NCBI GenBank assembly: GCA_963751955.1
Contig: CAVVWM010000002.1
Span: 434,001-498,000 of the forward strand
DNA from: JABDIY01 sp963751955
Lineage (GTDB): Bacteria > Actinomycetota > Acidimicrobiia > Acidimicrobiales > SZUA-35
DNA: 64,000 bases
Direction: 5' to 3'
The position numbers and the translations under genes are program-made. The stretch's first letter is position 1, and every line of letters begins with the position of its first letter. The notes under the pieces were generated by a model that searched no databases, was not told where the DNA came from, and saw nothing but the letters and a program-made list of their open reading frames with translations. Of the stretch, positions 25,065-33,992 are shown piece by piece.

Positions 25065-25679
25065 CTACTTCACGGCCACCATCGGGCGAGCGTCTTCGAT
25101 GAATTGGCCGTGCCCTGGAGCGATAGTTTTGATCCGATCCTTCTTCACCCGAGCGGGGATATCACTCGGGACGCCGGCTTCGAACAGGTCTCCAGCCAGG
25201 ATCGATCGCTCCTGTTCGAGTATGTAGAGGAACTTGCTGCCCGTGCCAAGCGAGACCACCCTGATAACGAACTCGGTGGCGTCGATCTTGTCACCGTCGC
25301 CGATCTCTTTGTCGGCGCCGGGGAACCCTGGGGCAGCCCAAAGCTCGGCCCCGGTCTTGTTCTTTAGCTCCAGCGCTCCAGCAGCGTAGTACTCGGTGGT
25401 CTGGGTCATGACAATCCACCGGATACGGTCACCCCCACAACCACAAATCACATCGAGGTGATCAGAATCGCCCGGTCCCGGGTCAACGATGACGATTTCG
25501 TCGATACCGACGAGGTAGGTGTTGAGACCGGGTTCGCCATCGGGTCCCTGATGAGCGATTCTGCGAAGCAGTGGGCTCAGTGCGCGGGCGACCCCCGGAA
25601 TGATTGGCGGTGGCGGTGTTGGTTCTTCCACGGGCACGGGATTCTCCTGAAGCTTGCTTGCTAGGGGACGGGAACTCAA
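25065..25679 (-). CDS. Metallo-beta-lactamase-fold protein lacking the metal motif
   Basis: 204 aa with the LACTB2/glyoxalase II-like outline: NTYLVGIDEIVIVDPGPGD at the N-terminus, SILAGDLF in the middle and TIAPGHGQFI near the end. The metal-binding signature THxHxDHxxG is replaced by TQTTEYYAAG, losing all His/Asp ligands of the first cluster, while the PGHG His and the GD Asp remain. It is therefore probably a non-catalytic or altered enzyme. TTG start overlaps the FxsA stop (TTGA), so the two are one unit. Confidence 0.75.
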   Translation of the reverse strand: MSSRPLASKLQENPVPVEEPTPPPPIIPGVARALSPLLRRIAHQGPDGEPGLNTYLVGIDEIVIVDPGPGDSDHLDVICGCGGDRIRWIVMTQTTEYYAAGALELKNKTGAELWAAPGFPGADKEIGDGDKIDATEFVIRVVSLGTGSKFLYILEQERSILAGDLFEAGVPSDIPARVKKDRIKTIAPGHGQFIEDARPMVAVK

Positions 25680-26197
25680 TTGAGCTCAGTTGGTGTTGGG
25701 GACGTTGGGCGATCGGCTGGACCGGTGACGACATCGGTGTCGATCACGTCGTCGTATCGGGGACCAAATCCATCTGGGCCGAAGCTGACGAAGGGATCCT
25801 GCATGCCGAATCGAGTGCCGACTGAGCCGACTCTTGTAGTGAACTGTGACGTAACACGATGGGCGAGGCCTGCTCGCAGCGGGGAGAACTGCAGTGCGAT
25901 TCCCGCCACCGCAGTTATGAATCCAGGAAGAATCATGAGGGCCCCGCCCATTACCGCCAGGACAGCGGAGCCCAAGGCCCGCGGTGTGTCCTGAAGATCG
26001 GAGCCCTGACCCAGTGAGAGCGCAGCGAGCCGGGCGAGGCGCGCCTTGAAGACGTAGACGCCGACGACGCTCAAGAGTATGAAGAGAGCGACTGTCCTGA
26101 ACGCACCCAACGCTCCACCGATCACGATCAACGCGATCAATTCAAGAATCGGTAACGATAGAACGGCCACGCCGACTAGTCCTGACTTGTTCCCCAT
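25676..26197 (-). CDS. fxsA: FxsA-family membrane protein
   Basis: 173 aa. Membrane segments at about 8-30, 32-52 and 78-104, with the FxsA layout SLPILELIALIVIGGALGAFRTVALFILLSVVGVYVFKAR and GGALMILPGFITAVAGIALQFSPLR. The C-terminal 60 residues are hydrophilic and probably cytoplasmic. FxsA in E. coli affects phage exclusion by F factor, but the cellular role is unknown. The ATG at 26197 starts just before the first hydrophobic segment; a longer frame begins in the selA promoter region. Divergent from selA. Confidence 0.82.
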   Translation of the reverse strand: MGNKSGLVGVAVLSLPILELIALIVIGGALGAFRTVALFILLSVVGVYVFKARLARLAALSLGQGSDLQDTPRALGSAVLAVMGGALMILPGFITAVAGIALQFSPLRAGLAHRVTSQFTTRVGSVGTRFGMQDPFVSFGPDGFGPRYDDVIDTDVVTGPADRPTSPTPTELN

Positions 26198-26308
26198 CCG
26201 TAATGAGTCTACCGGACTTCGCAACGTCAAAACCACGTGATGTTACGCGACCGGGATTGCCAAGTGGCTGATCCCTGTCCCGGGGACCGCCGGGCATATC
26301 CTCGAACT

Positions 26309-27589
26309 ATGAGTATGGAGCGCCCGCCATCGGTCGATCGACTGGCGAAATCGCTGGCATCGTCGGGACTCCCCCACGTCGTCTGCGTCGAGGTGGCGCG
26401 GCAGGCCATCCAAGAAGATCGCATAGACGAAACGGCAGCCATGGCCCGAGCCCGAGCCCGCCAACAACTGATGCCGGTCATCAATGCAACGGGCACGTTG
26501 TTGCACACCAACCTCGGGCGGGCACCGATTCACATCACTTCTCCAGCCAGCTATGCAAACATCGAACTCGACCTCGAAACAGGCGAGCACGGTTCGCGCC
26601 AGAGAGCCGTGGGTGGTTCCGCCGCTTTGGCTTGCGGTGCCGAGGCGGCAATGGTTGTGAACAACTGCGCATCGGCACTGCTGTTGGTGCTTGCCGCTGC
26701 GGCCGGCGGACGGGGTGTGGCGGTAAGCCGAGGGGAGCTGGTGGAGATAGGCGGGGCGTTTCGGGTTCCCGACGTAATGCGACAGTCAGGCGCTCAGCTG
26801 GTGGAAGTTGGCACGACAAACCGGACCCGAATCGGTGACTTCGAGCGTGCGTTCTCGGTGGCGGATATCGCCTTGGTTCTAAGCATCCATCAGTCCAATT
26901 ACGAAATTACCGGCTTCTCCGAACAAACCAGAGTCGACGAACTCGCCAGCCTCGGGGTGCCGGTGGTGGCCGACATCGGTTCGGGTCTACTCGACGCAGC
27001 CTGTCCGTGGCTCAACGGTCCGCCGCCCGCCTGGTTGAACAACGAACCAGCCGCCCGTCAGACTTTGGAAGCCGGCGCTGATCTCGTGATCTTCAGCGGT
27101 GACAAGTTACTGGGTGGACCCCAGGCCGGGATCATCGCTGGTAGGGCCGATCTGGTAACCGCCTGCAGTAGATACCCGTTGGCTCGTGCGCTCCGACCCG
27201 GAGGCCTCGTTCTCGAGGCACTGCAACAAACCTTGCTCAGTTATCTGCGACGGGATGGCCAAGCCATCCCGTTCTGGCGTATGGCCACAACTCCGGTCGA
27301 GGCTTTGATCTCCAGAGCCACCGAGATCGTCAAGTCAGTGGGTTCGGGTGAGGTCGAGCTGCAACTCACCGACGCAGTGCCAGGTGGTGGAACCTTGCCT
27401 GGTCGTACTATCCCGAGCGCAGGTGTGCGGTGCTCGGGCAATGTGGCGAGCCAGCTTCGAAATCGCGATGTTCCGGTGATCGCGCGAGTGCAGGAGGGAA
27501 TGACGATTTGTGATCTCCGCACCGTCGACCCCGAGGACGATGACAGGGTGGTTGAAGCGTTGAGAGACGCAACCGGCGCCCGGCAATGA
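26309..27589 (+). CDS. selA: L-seryl-tRNA(Sec) selenium transferase
   Basis: PLP enzyme converting seryl-tRNA(Sec) to selenocysteinyl-tRNA(Sec) with selenophosphate. 426 aa, somewhat shorter than the usual 460. The N-terminal tRNA-binding region is reduced but present (RLAKSLASSGLPHVVCVEVARQAI). Core features are INATGTLLHTNLGRAP, VVNNCASALLLVLAA, SRGELVEIGGAFRVPDVM and the Schiff-base lysine K266 in FSGDKLLGGPQAG. Start ATG 26309 (or 26315). The stop overlaps the selB start (ATGA), as in many bacterial selAB operons. Partners tRNA-Sec and SerRS are elsewhere in this window; SelD is not seen. Confidence 0.96.
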   Translation: MSMERPPSVDRLAKSLASSGLPHVVCVEVARQAIQEDRIDETAAMARARARQQLMPVINATGTLLHTNLGRAPIHITSPASYANIELDLETGEHGSRQRAVGGSAALACGAEAAMVVNNCASALLLVLAAAAGGRGVAVSRGELVEIGGAFRVPDVMRQSGAQLVEVGTTNRTRIGDFERAFSVADIALVLSIHQSNYEITGFSEQTRVDELASLGVPVVADIGSGLLDAACPWLNGPPPAWLNNEPAARQTLEAGADLVIFSGDKLLGGPQAGIIAGRADLVTACSRYPLARALRPGGLVLEALQQTLLSYLRRDGQAIPFWRMATTPVEALISRATEIVKSVGSGEVELQLTDAVPGGGTLPGRTIPSAGVRCSGNVASQLRNRDVPVIARVQEGMTICDLRTVDPEDDDRVVEALRDATGARQ

Positions 27590-29298
27590 CGGTCATCGCT
27601 ACCGCCGGACACGTCGATCATGGCAAGTCAACGTTGGTGCGGGCCCTGACCGGGACCGATCCGGATCGTCTGTCGGAGGAAAAGAGCGAGGTTTGACGAT
27701 CGACCTTGGATTCGCCAACCTCGGGCTCAGCCGCAAACGGTCGATCTCGCTCATCGACGTCCCCGGTCACATACGCTTTCTGCGCAACATGCTCGCCGGC
27801 GTCGGAGCCGTGCAGGGAGTCCTCTTCGTCGTGTCGGCCACCGAGGGATGGAAGCCCCAAAGCGAAGAGCACCTCAGAATTCTGGACCTCCTGGACATCC
27901 AGCACGCTGTGATCGCAGTCACGATGGCCGATCTCGTTGACGACGAACTGTTGGAGCTGGCCATTCTCGACATCGAGGACCACATCGCCGGTACCTTCGC
28001 CGACGGGGCGGTCGTCGTTCCCGTGTCGGGGATCACCGGCTTGGGAATTCCCGAACTCAAGGTGGCACTCACCGATCTCTTCGAGGCCGTCGGTCGGGCC
28101 CGAGATCGAAACGCTCCCCGCCTGTGGGTCGACCGGTCGTTCTCCCCTACCGGAACAGGCACGGTGGTCACGGGCACGTTGACCGACGGATCCCTCGCCG
28201 TCGGGGATTACATCACCGTGAGTCCGTCGTTGGAACAGGGGCGGATTCGCACGCTACAAAGTCATCACCGGTCCGTCGAGGAGATCAAACCGGGCAATCG
28301 AGTCGCTATCAACCTCAGCGGTATCAGCCATTCGGCGGTGAACCGAGGCGACGTACTTGTTCATCCTGATCGCTGGCACTCTGCGTCGATCATCGATGCT
28401 GAGATTCGCGTTCTCCTCTCCGTCGGGCAGCCACTCACCCGTCGCGGTGCGTTTCGGGTCTACATCGGCTCGGCTGAGTTTCAGGCGCGAGTTCGGCTGC
28501 TCGGCGGGCTCGACCAACTCGATCCCGGTGCACTCGGGCAGGTTCGTCTCTATCTCGACCGACCGGTTCCGGCATTGCCCGGTGATCACTTCATTCTGCG
28601 GGAGTCGGGACGATCCCAGACCATAGGGGGCGGACGTTTCCTCGACGTCGACCCGGTCGTTCCGGCGAAGAACGCCGACCCCGATGGAAATCCCGATCGA
28701 GTACTCCGGGAGCGAGGGTGGATCGAAGCCGCTCAGTTCGAAATGCTCACCGGCGAACAACGAAAGCCAAATTTGGGCGAATGGCTGGTGAGTAGCGACG
28801 CTCTCGGTAAAACCGAGTCCTCGGTTCGGAACCGAATTGCCGCGGCCGGTGACCTCGGGCTCGACATTGCGCTACTCGACAGCACGCGAGAGGGCGATCC
28901 TCGATCTCTGCGAAGACATCGTGGTCTCCGATGGTCGGGTGACGATCGGAGAGTCGGCCTCGGAGTTCTCCGATCATCCATGGATCGCAGAACTGGATGC
29001 CGATCCTTTTCGCCCACCTGCGCCTGACCATGTCGATCGAGCCGAGCTGCGGGCAATGGTGCGTCAGGGCTTGGTTATTGAGAGCGGTGGGATCTATTTC
29101 GGCCTTGCAGCGGTCGAGCGAATGGCTGATCTCTTGCGGGATCGCCTGACCGTGGAGCCCGACGGTGTGACAGTGGCTGATGTGCGGGACATGCTCAACA
29201 CCAGCCGCAAGTACGTGCTGGCGTTGCTCGCCTATTTCGACAAGAACGGCCGAACTCGTCGACGAGGTGATTATCGGATCGCCGGCCCCCGCTTGTGA
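27586..29298 (+). CDS. selB: Selenocysteine-specific elongation factor SelB, two frameshifts
   Basis: Brings Sec-tRNA to UGA codons in mRNAs with a SECIS hairpin. GTPase G1 motif GHVDHGKS at residues 8-15 (switch I would be EEK.RGLTIDLGFA), DVPGH G3, then the EF-Tu-like domains 2 and 3 and C-terminal winged helices (about 400-570) reading the SECIS. After SEEKS the frame is lost near 27686-27690; adding one base (AGC-CGA-GGT) restores RGLTIDLGFA. A second shift at the GGG run 28892-28894 is repaired by removing one G (STREAILDL). The two compensate, so total length is 571 codons, normal for SelB. Probably functional, with sequence errors. Overlaps selA by ATGA. Confidence 0.92.
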
Positions 29299-29313
29299 TT
29301 GTGAGCAGTTGAA

Positions 29314-29598
29314 CTAGTTGAGGAGCAGCACCCGGCGTTCTTTGGCGGTTTGCCCACCCCAGATGCCGTGTTGTTCGTTTCGGTTCAATGCCGTGGTCAG
29401 ACAAAGTCCCTGGATGCTGCAGGTCTCGCAGATTTCCTTGGCCCGAGCCTCGCGGCGTCGTTTGGACCGGCGAGTCTCCGACACCGTCGGCGGGAAGAAG
29501 ATCTCCTGATGTGGTCCCCGGCACGCAGCCTGGGACCAGAACGTGTCACCCATTGGGCTCTTTGGTTGTGTCGTCGCAACCGATGAAACAGCGGACAT
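29314..29598 (-). CDS. WhiB-family iron-sulfur transcription regulator
   Basis: 94 aa with the four conserved cysteines C26, C57, C60 and C66 (C-X30-C-X2-C-X5-C) that hold a [4Fe-4S] cluster, then the GIWGG turn (78-82) and a basic C-terminal tail (KERRVLLLN) for DNA contact. The ATG at 29598 follows GGGGG. Upstream sits NfeD and the bagAB pair, similar to the mycobacterial whiB4-Rv3680-Rv3679 neighbourhood, so it may be the WhiB4 counterpart. It faces selB with a 15-base gap. Confidence 0.93.
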   Translation of the reverse strand: MSAVSSVATTQPKSPMGDTFWSQAACRGPHQEIFFPPTVSETRRSKRRREARAKEICETCSIQGLCLTTALNRNEQHGIWGGQTAKERRVLLLN

Positions 29599-29729
29599 GT
29601 CCGCACCCCCTTGATTCTGTGATTGAGACGCTACAGCCCATGTGACGGACAACACAATGTGGAATGTACAAATTGTAAACTTTGTCCCCGTGACGTCCAC
29701 CGCCTACAGGGTGGGGCCACCGCGGCGCG

Positions 29730-31064
29730 TCAGTTGGCCGACAGCGGTCTTTCGACCACCAATCGGACTCCCCTCGTGCGAACCACTTCGATGTTCTCGC
29801 CAGCTGCGATCGAGCCCGATGCGGCTCTCGCCAACCACTTCGCATCGCCGACGTTCACTTCACCAGCCTCACTCTCGGAGAGGTCGACCAGCGCAATCCC
29901 CTGTGAACCCACCAGCCAGCTCCGACCGATGACCGGACTCGAGAACCTCGTGCGCACCATCGTTGGCATGCCCAGGTAGGCATACAGCCCAGCTCCCACG
30001 ATGCCGACGGCGCCAGTGACCCAGCTCATGGTGACGCCGTCCCAGATCAAGAATGTTCCCGCCACGAACAGGGCAAGCCCGACGACGGTGTAAGCCCGAG
30101 GCAAGTTGGTTTGGATGTCGACCGCCATTGCCAAGAACGCGAGCACCAGGCAGACCAAACCTGCAGTCCGGAAGGGCAGGGTGACAAGTCCGTAGGTGCC
30201 CGCCAACGTCATGAGCAGCCCCAACACCCCAGCGATACCGACACCGGCGGTGAACAGCTCGAACAGGAGCAGGGCGATACCACCGGTGAAGAACAGGTAG
30301 GTGATCTCCGGGCTGGCGACCGTGTGGAACAGTTGGCTGGTGATCGGGATCTTCAGGAAGTCCTGGTTGACGCTGGACACTGTGTCGCCATCGCTGTTTT
30401 GTATGAGGTCATAGCCCTCCAGTGCCACAAGAAAAGTCGGTAGCGTCGACTGAATTGCCACGAGTGGATCGTCGGCCACCCCACCGGTTGGGAGCTCGGT
30501 TACAAGCGATGGATCCGGCCTGTCGGCAATTCCCAGCTCCAGTGCCTCGCTGGCGCCGATCACCTGATCGACGAGGCGGTCGGTGGCTGAACCGAAGGCC
30601 GGCCCAAATTCCGCTGACAGTCGGGCTGGCCCGCTCTTCCCAATTCGGGAACCGCCAGCCACTCCCACGATGTCCGCCACAGAGGACAGCTCCGCTGCGC
30701 CACCTTCAGCTGCGCTCCCGCTGGGCCCCACCCAGAATGCGGTTTGCACACTGGTATCGCGAAGTCGTGTAGCGAGTTCTGTGAATCGATCGTCGTTCAC
30801 GACCGAACCGAGCGAGTCGACCTGAAGCACGATCGCCAACGCTCCCTGTTCCTCAGCACGATCGATTTCTGAGATCAAGAAATCGGTCAGCACTGCGTCG
30901 ATCAGACCGGAAACCTCGATGATGCGCACATCGTTTCGATCACCGCTTTGGTCAGCGCCCTGCGCTGCCGCAACCGATGAGCCGAGGCTGGTGAACCAGC
31001 ACAGGGCGAGCAGCACCACCGCTAGCCTGAACCGCAATGAGTGTTGAAAGCGTTGTCGGGGCAT
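29730..31064 (-). CDS. NfeD/ClpP-class membrane protein, probable inactive protease
   Basis: 444 aa, the long NfeD type. A signal peptide (VVLLALCWFTSLGSSVAAAQG) leads into an S49/ClpP-like domain (about 45-250). Then come membrane segments at about 260-370 and a soluble OB-fold domain ending VGDAKWLARAASGSIAAGENIEVVRTRGVRLVVERP. In active members the nucleophile is the Ser of ARAASAG; the equivalent stretch here reads SAAEGGAAEL, with Glu at that place, so protease activity is doubtful. Long NfeD proteins usually pair with a stomatin/SPFH gene, not seen nearby. ATG 31064 overlaps the divergent bagA start by 28 bases. Confidence 0.82.
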   Translation of the reverse strand: MPRQRFQHSLRFRLAVVLLALCWFTSLGSSVAAAQGADQSGDRNDVRIIEVSGLIDAVLTDFLISEIDRAEEQGALAIVLQVDSLGSVVNDDRFTELATRLRDTSVQTAFWVGPSGSAAEGGAAELSSVADIVGVAGGSRIGKSGPARLSAEFGPAFGSATDRLVDQVIGASEALELGIADRPDPSLVTELPTGGVADDPLVAIQSTLPTFLVALEGYDLIQNSDGDTVSSVNQDFLKIPITSQLFHTVASPEITYLFFTGGIALLLFELFTAGVGIAGVLGLLMTLAGTYGLVTLPFRTAGLVCLVLAFLAMAVDIQTNLPRAYTVVGLALFVAGTFLIWDGVTMSWVTGAVGIVGAGLYAYLGMPTMVRTRFSSPVIGRSWLVGSQGIALVDLSESEAGEVNVGDAKWLARAASGSIAAGENIEVVRTRGVRLVVERPLSAN

Positions 31065-31935
31065 CGGGGGTCCTGATCGTTGCCGGTAAGGGTGGGGTGG
31101 GCAAGACAACCGTAGGCGCGACCGTCGCACTCGCGGCTGCCCGAGCGGGTGCCAAAGTTCACCTGATCGAGCTCGAAGGGCAGAGTCAACTGGCCTCGCT
31201 GTTCGAACGCCCCTGCGCCGACCTTCCACAATTCGCTGCTGTGGCGCTGCTCTGCGGGTGGTGGCGAGATCTGGGGCCGTCGAATCACCCCTGACGAGGC
31301 ACTTCTCGACTACCTCGGATCGCACGGCCTGGATCGCATCACCAGCCGCTTGGCGAACTCCGGAATCATCGATGTGGTCACGACCGCCGCAGTTGGAGTG
31401 CGTGATCTGATGGCGTTGGGAAAGATCCGTCAAATCGCCGATCGTCGCGAGGCAGACCTTGTGGTCGTCGACGGACCTGCTGCCGGTCATGCCATCTCAT
31501 TCCTACGGACACCCTTGGGACTGGCCCGAGCCAGCCTGGGTGGTCCGGTGCACAGCCAAGCTGTTGCTGCCCTGGATTTTCTGGGAGACGACACCCGATG
31601 CCGCGTGCAGTTGGTGTGCGTTCCCGAGGTGACGCCGGTCACCGAGTGCATCGACACCGCGTATGTGCTCGAAGACGATGTTGGCGTTGCGCTCGCACCG
31701 GTGGTGGTGAACCAAGTCGTGGAACCACTGAAGGGCCTGATTTCTGCATCGCGTTTGGTTCAACTGTCGGCCTCAACCCAGGCGGTTGTCGAACAGCGAA
31801 TGCGGAAATCTCGTATCCAGATCAGCTCAGCTCACACGACTGGCTGAGGGGCTCCCGCTCGAACAGATTCACCTTCCGCAATTGCTCGACCGCAGCTCTT
31901 GCTCCTGATGACATTCATCGCCTGGCCAGACGCAT
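31037..31935 (+). CDS. bagA: ArsA/Get3-type ATPase subunit A (BagA-like), three frameshifts
   Basis: Walker A GKGGVGKTT at residues about 17-25, then HLIELEGQSQLASLF. After ERP the frame shifts: removing one C from CCCC (31210-31213) leads to the ITPDEALLDYLGSHGLDRIT segment, followed by VVTTAAVGVRDLMALGKIRQI, VVDGPAAGHAISFL and VPEVTPVTECIDTAYVLED. Two more single-base insertions are inferred at AAA 31806-31808 and TT 31899-31900, restoring LTRLAEGLPLEQIHLPQLLDRS and APDDIHRLARR. The exact C-terminus is therefore uncertain. In mycobacteria BagA and BagB (Rv3679/Rv3680) form a heteromeric Get3-like complex. Three indels in 900 bases could also mean real decay. Confidence 0.8.
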
Positions 31936-32982
31936 ATGCCTGATCCGGGGGTCACGCTGGCAAAGGCCGATGCCGTTGTGCTGCTGGGGGCCGGCGGCGT
32001 AGGAAAGACGAGCACCTCAGCAGCGCTGGGAATAGCAGCGGCAAGATCCGGACGCCGAGTGGTAGTGCTCACAGTCGACCCGGCCCGCCGCCTGGTCGAG
32101 ACACTCGGTCTGGGTTCCACCTATCCCTCAGAGGTGGTGGAGATTGCGGGAATCGACGGCCTTCGATCGGGATCTCTCTATGCCACGATGCTCGATCCGG
32201 GCCACACCCTCACAACGCTCGTCGACGAATTCGCCCCGTCGCCGGCGCGGGCGGCCGCGATCCACAGGAACCGGCTGTTCCAGACCCTGGTCACGTCACT
32301 TTCGGGGCTGAGCGAATACATGGCAGCGGAACGTTTCCGGCAACTGCTCCATGACCCCCGGTTCGATCTGGTGATCGTCGACACACCACCGGCCCAGAAT
32401 GGGGTGGACGTGCTCGATGCGCCAACCCGCATGACCAACCTGCTCGATCATCGTCTGTACCGCACACTGCTGGCGCCTCGGCGTGGCATCTTTCGCACGC
32501 TCAACGCTGCCACTCAACTCGCTGCCCGAGCAATCGGTAGAGTCGTCGGTGCCTCGTTGTTGTCCGACGTGATCGAGTTCTTCGCTCTTTTCGAAGGCAT
32601 GGACCGAGGGTTTGGTGATCGGGCTGCTGAGGTTGATGCGCTTCTGGCGTCGAACCGCACCCGTTTCGTGCTCGTTAGCACCGCACGCCCTGAACCACTC
32701 CGAACTGCCACATGGCTGAGCGACCAACTTCGCGACCGTGGAATAGTGCCAGATGTGCTCGTCATCAACCGACGCATCGTCGCGGTCCCTCGGCCGGCGA
32801 GCCAGCTGCACGCGTCGCTGCAGACCGCAATCAACGAGCACAACACGCTCGCCAACAGCGAGGCTGAGGTACTCGATACTTACTCTGTGACCGCAGGCTA
32901 TTCGAGGGTCGAGATCCCAGAGTGTGATCAAGAAGATCCACTGGACGCCCTGATCAAGATGGCCTCGTCCCTGCGCCAATGA
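31936..32982 (+). CDS. bagB: ArsA/Get3-type ATPase subunit B (BagB-like)
   Basis: 348 aa with an intact Walker A, LLGAGGVGKTS, and the ArsA signature VVVLTVDPARRLVETLGL, as well as FDLVIVDTPPAQNGVDVLDAP (switch II-like region). It lacks the arsenite Cys triad of true ArsA, so metal-driven export is unlikely. The tandem with a BagA-like gene and a neighbouring whiB matches the mycobacterial bagAB arrangement, where the proteins are needed under glycerol or nutrient stress. ATG 31936 is closely spaced after bagA. Confidence 0.88.
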   Translation: MPDPGVTLAKADAVVLLGAGGVGKTSTSAALGIAAARSGRRVVVLTVDPARRLVETLGLGSTYPSEVVEIAGIDGLRSGSLYATMLDPGHTLTTLVDEFAPSPARAAAIHRNRLFQTLVTSLSGLSEYMAAERFRQLLHDPRFDLVIVDTPPAQNGVDVLDAPTRMTNLLDHRLYRTLLAPRRGIFRTLNAATQLAARAIGRVVGASLLSDVIEFFALFEGMDRGFGDRAAEVDALLASNRTRFVLVSTARPEPLRTATWLSDQLRDRGIVPDVLVINRRIVAVPRPASQLHASLQTAINEHNTLANSEAEVLDTYSVTAGYSRVEIPECDQEDPLDALIKMASSLRQ

Positions 32983-32996
32983 TCTCAAGATCGAAC

Positions 32997-33073
32997 TGGT
33001 CGGGTTGGGGAGATTTGAACTCCCGACCTCCTCGTCCCGAACGAGGCGCGCTACCAACCTGCGCCACAACCCG
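32997..33073 (-). tRNA. tRNA-Pro (anticodon CGG)
   Basis: A 77-base tRNA on the minus strand, starting CGGGTTGTGGCGCAG at 33073. The anticodon loop is TTCGGGA between CCTCG and CGAGG stems, giving CGG. T loop TTCAAAT lies within GGAG...CTCC. Acceptor ends CAACCCG-A with an encoded CCA (32999-32997). No overlap with neighbouring genes. Confidence 0.95.
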
Positions 33074-33090
33074 TGTTGTGTTACTCCAGG

Positions 33091-33507
33091 TTAACTGCCC
33101 AAGCCTTCGAACAGCGTGCCATTTTCGAGCAGAGCCGAAGACAAGGATCGCAACCGCAACGGGTCCAGGGGCTTCACCAACCAACCATCAGCCCGGGACT
33201 GCTGAGCGATGTAGGTGTCGGAGGACTTGTCGAGCAACAGCGCCACAGGGCGCTTGGCCAACCGATCCATTCCCTCCTCCTGTCGAATCGCGATGCAGGC
33301 CGCAACCCCGCCCATATTTCCGATCTGCAGGTCGAGAATCACTAGATCTGGGTCCTTCTGCTCAACCACCGGAAGGACATCCTGACCGCGGCGAACTCGG
33401 TAGACGTTTGTATCGTCGCTGGCCAGGGCTGAGTCGATGGTGGCAAATAGCTCGTCTGAGTCGGTTGCAAGCAGCACGTCTGTCACGGTGCGGAGGTTAC
33501 CAGCCAT
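33091..33507 (-). CDS. Single-domain response regulator (receiver only)
   Basis: 138 aa from ATG 33507. Receiver fold: TDVLLATDSDELFATIDSAL at the start, phosphoacceptor Asp in DLVILDLQIGNMGG, and the Lys-Pro of beta 5 in DGWLVKPLDPLRLRSL. No output domain. A much longer upstream frame runs antisense to the STAS gene and is rejected. The adjacent divergent STAS-domain gene suggests a partner-switching or two-component pathway, but no kinase lies nearby. Confidence 0.86.
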   Translation of the reverse strand: MAGNLRTVTDVLLATDSDELFATIDSALASDDTNVYRVRRGQDVLPVVEQKDPDLVILDLQIGNMGGVAACIAIRQEEGMDRLAKRPVALLLDKSSDTYIAQQSRADGWLVKPLDPLRLRSLSSALLENGTLFEGLGS

Positions 33508-33564
33508 CGCAGTACCATGTGGCGTTGACATCGCCCCGGCGACGACGTCGAAGTGGAGGCCATC

Positions 33565-33909
33565 GTGCTCGAAATCAGTATTGAAGAGAACGAGGACTAC
33601 ACCCTCATCCAACCTTCCGGTGAGCTGGACGCATACACCGTTGGGAGCTTCCGCGAGGCCTTGGCTCGCCTCGCCGAGCAGGGAGACCTGTTGATCGACC
33701 TGTCGCAGGTGTCGTTCATGGATTCCGCCGGCTTGGGTGCTCTCATCGGTGGAATACGCCTCTCGCGCGAAGCCGAGCATGCTGTGGCCGTGGCCTGCAA
33801 TAAGCCCCAGCTCGTGCGCCTTCTGCACACCACGGGTTTCGATCGAATCGTGCCGGTGTCCGACAGTGTGGAAGAGGCCGAAGACGCTCTCCTCGCTCCA
33901 GAAGAGTAG
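33565..33909 (+). CDS. STAS-domain anti-sigma factor antagonist
   Basis: 114 aa starting at GTG 33565, which has GGAGG five bases upstream. The SpoIIAA/RsbV pattern is clear: QPSGELDAYTVGSFREAL, then LIDLSQVSFMDSAGLGALIGG with the phosphorylatable Ser of DSAGLG. Such proteins free sigma factors from anti-sigma kinases. None is in this window, so the partner is elsewhere. Divergent from the receiver-only regulator across 57 bases. Confidence 0.9.
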   Translation: MLEISIEENEDYTLIQPSGELDAYTVGSFREALARLAEQGDLLIDLSQVSFMDSAGLGALIGGIRLSREAEHAVAVACNKPQLVRLLHTTGFDRIVPVSDSVEEAEDALLAPEE

Positions 33910-33992
33910 GCAACGGGACGCTGGAACCCAGTGGACCGTCTCTTCGAGCGGTTGGGTCACAGCAATCCAACTAGGTTGTAACGGGAACTCGA

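Noticed and set aside
27586..27700. In-frame TGA in selB as a Sec codon or an intentional readthrough signal
   Set aside because: The TGA appears only after the EEKS.RGLT motif has been shifted by one base. Restoring one base gives perfect family sequence, so a frameshift explains it better.
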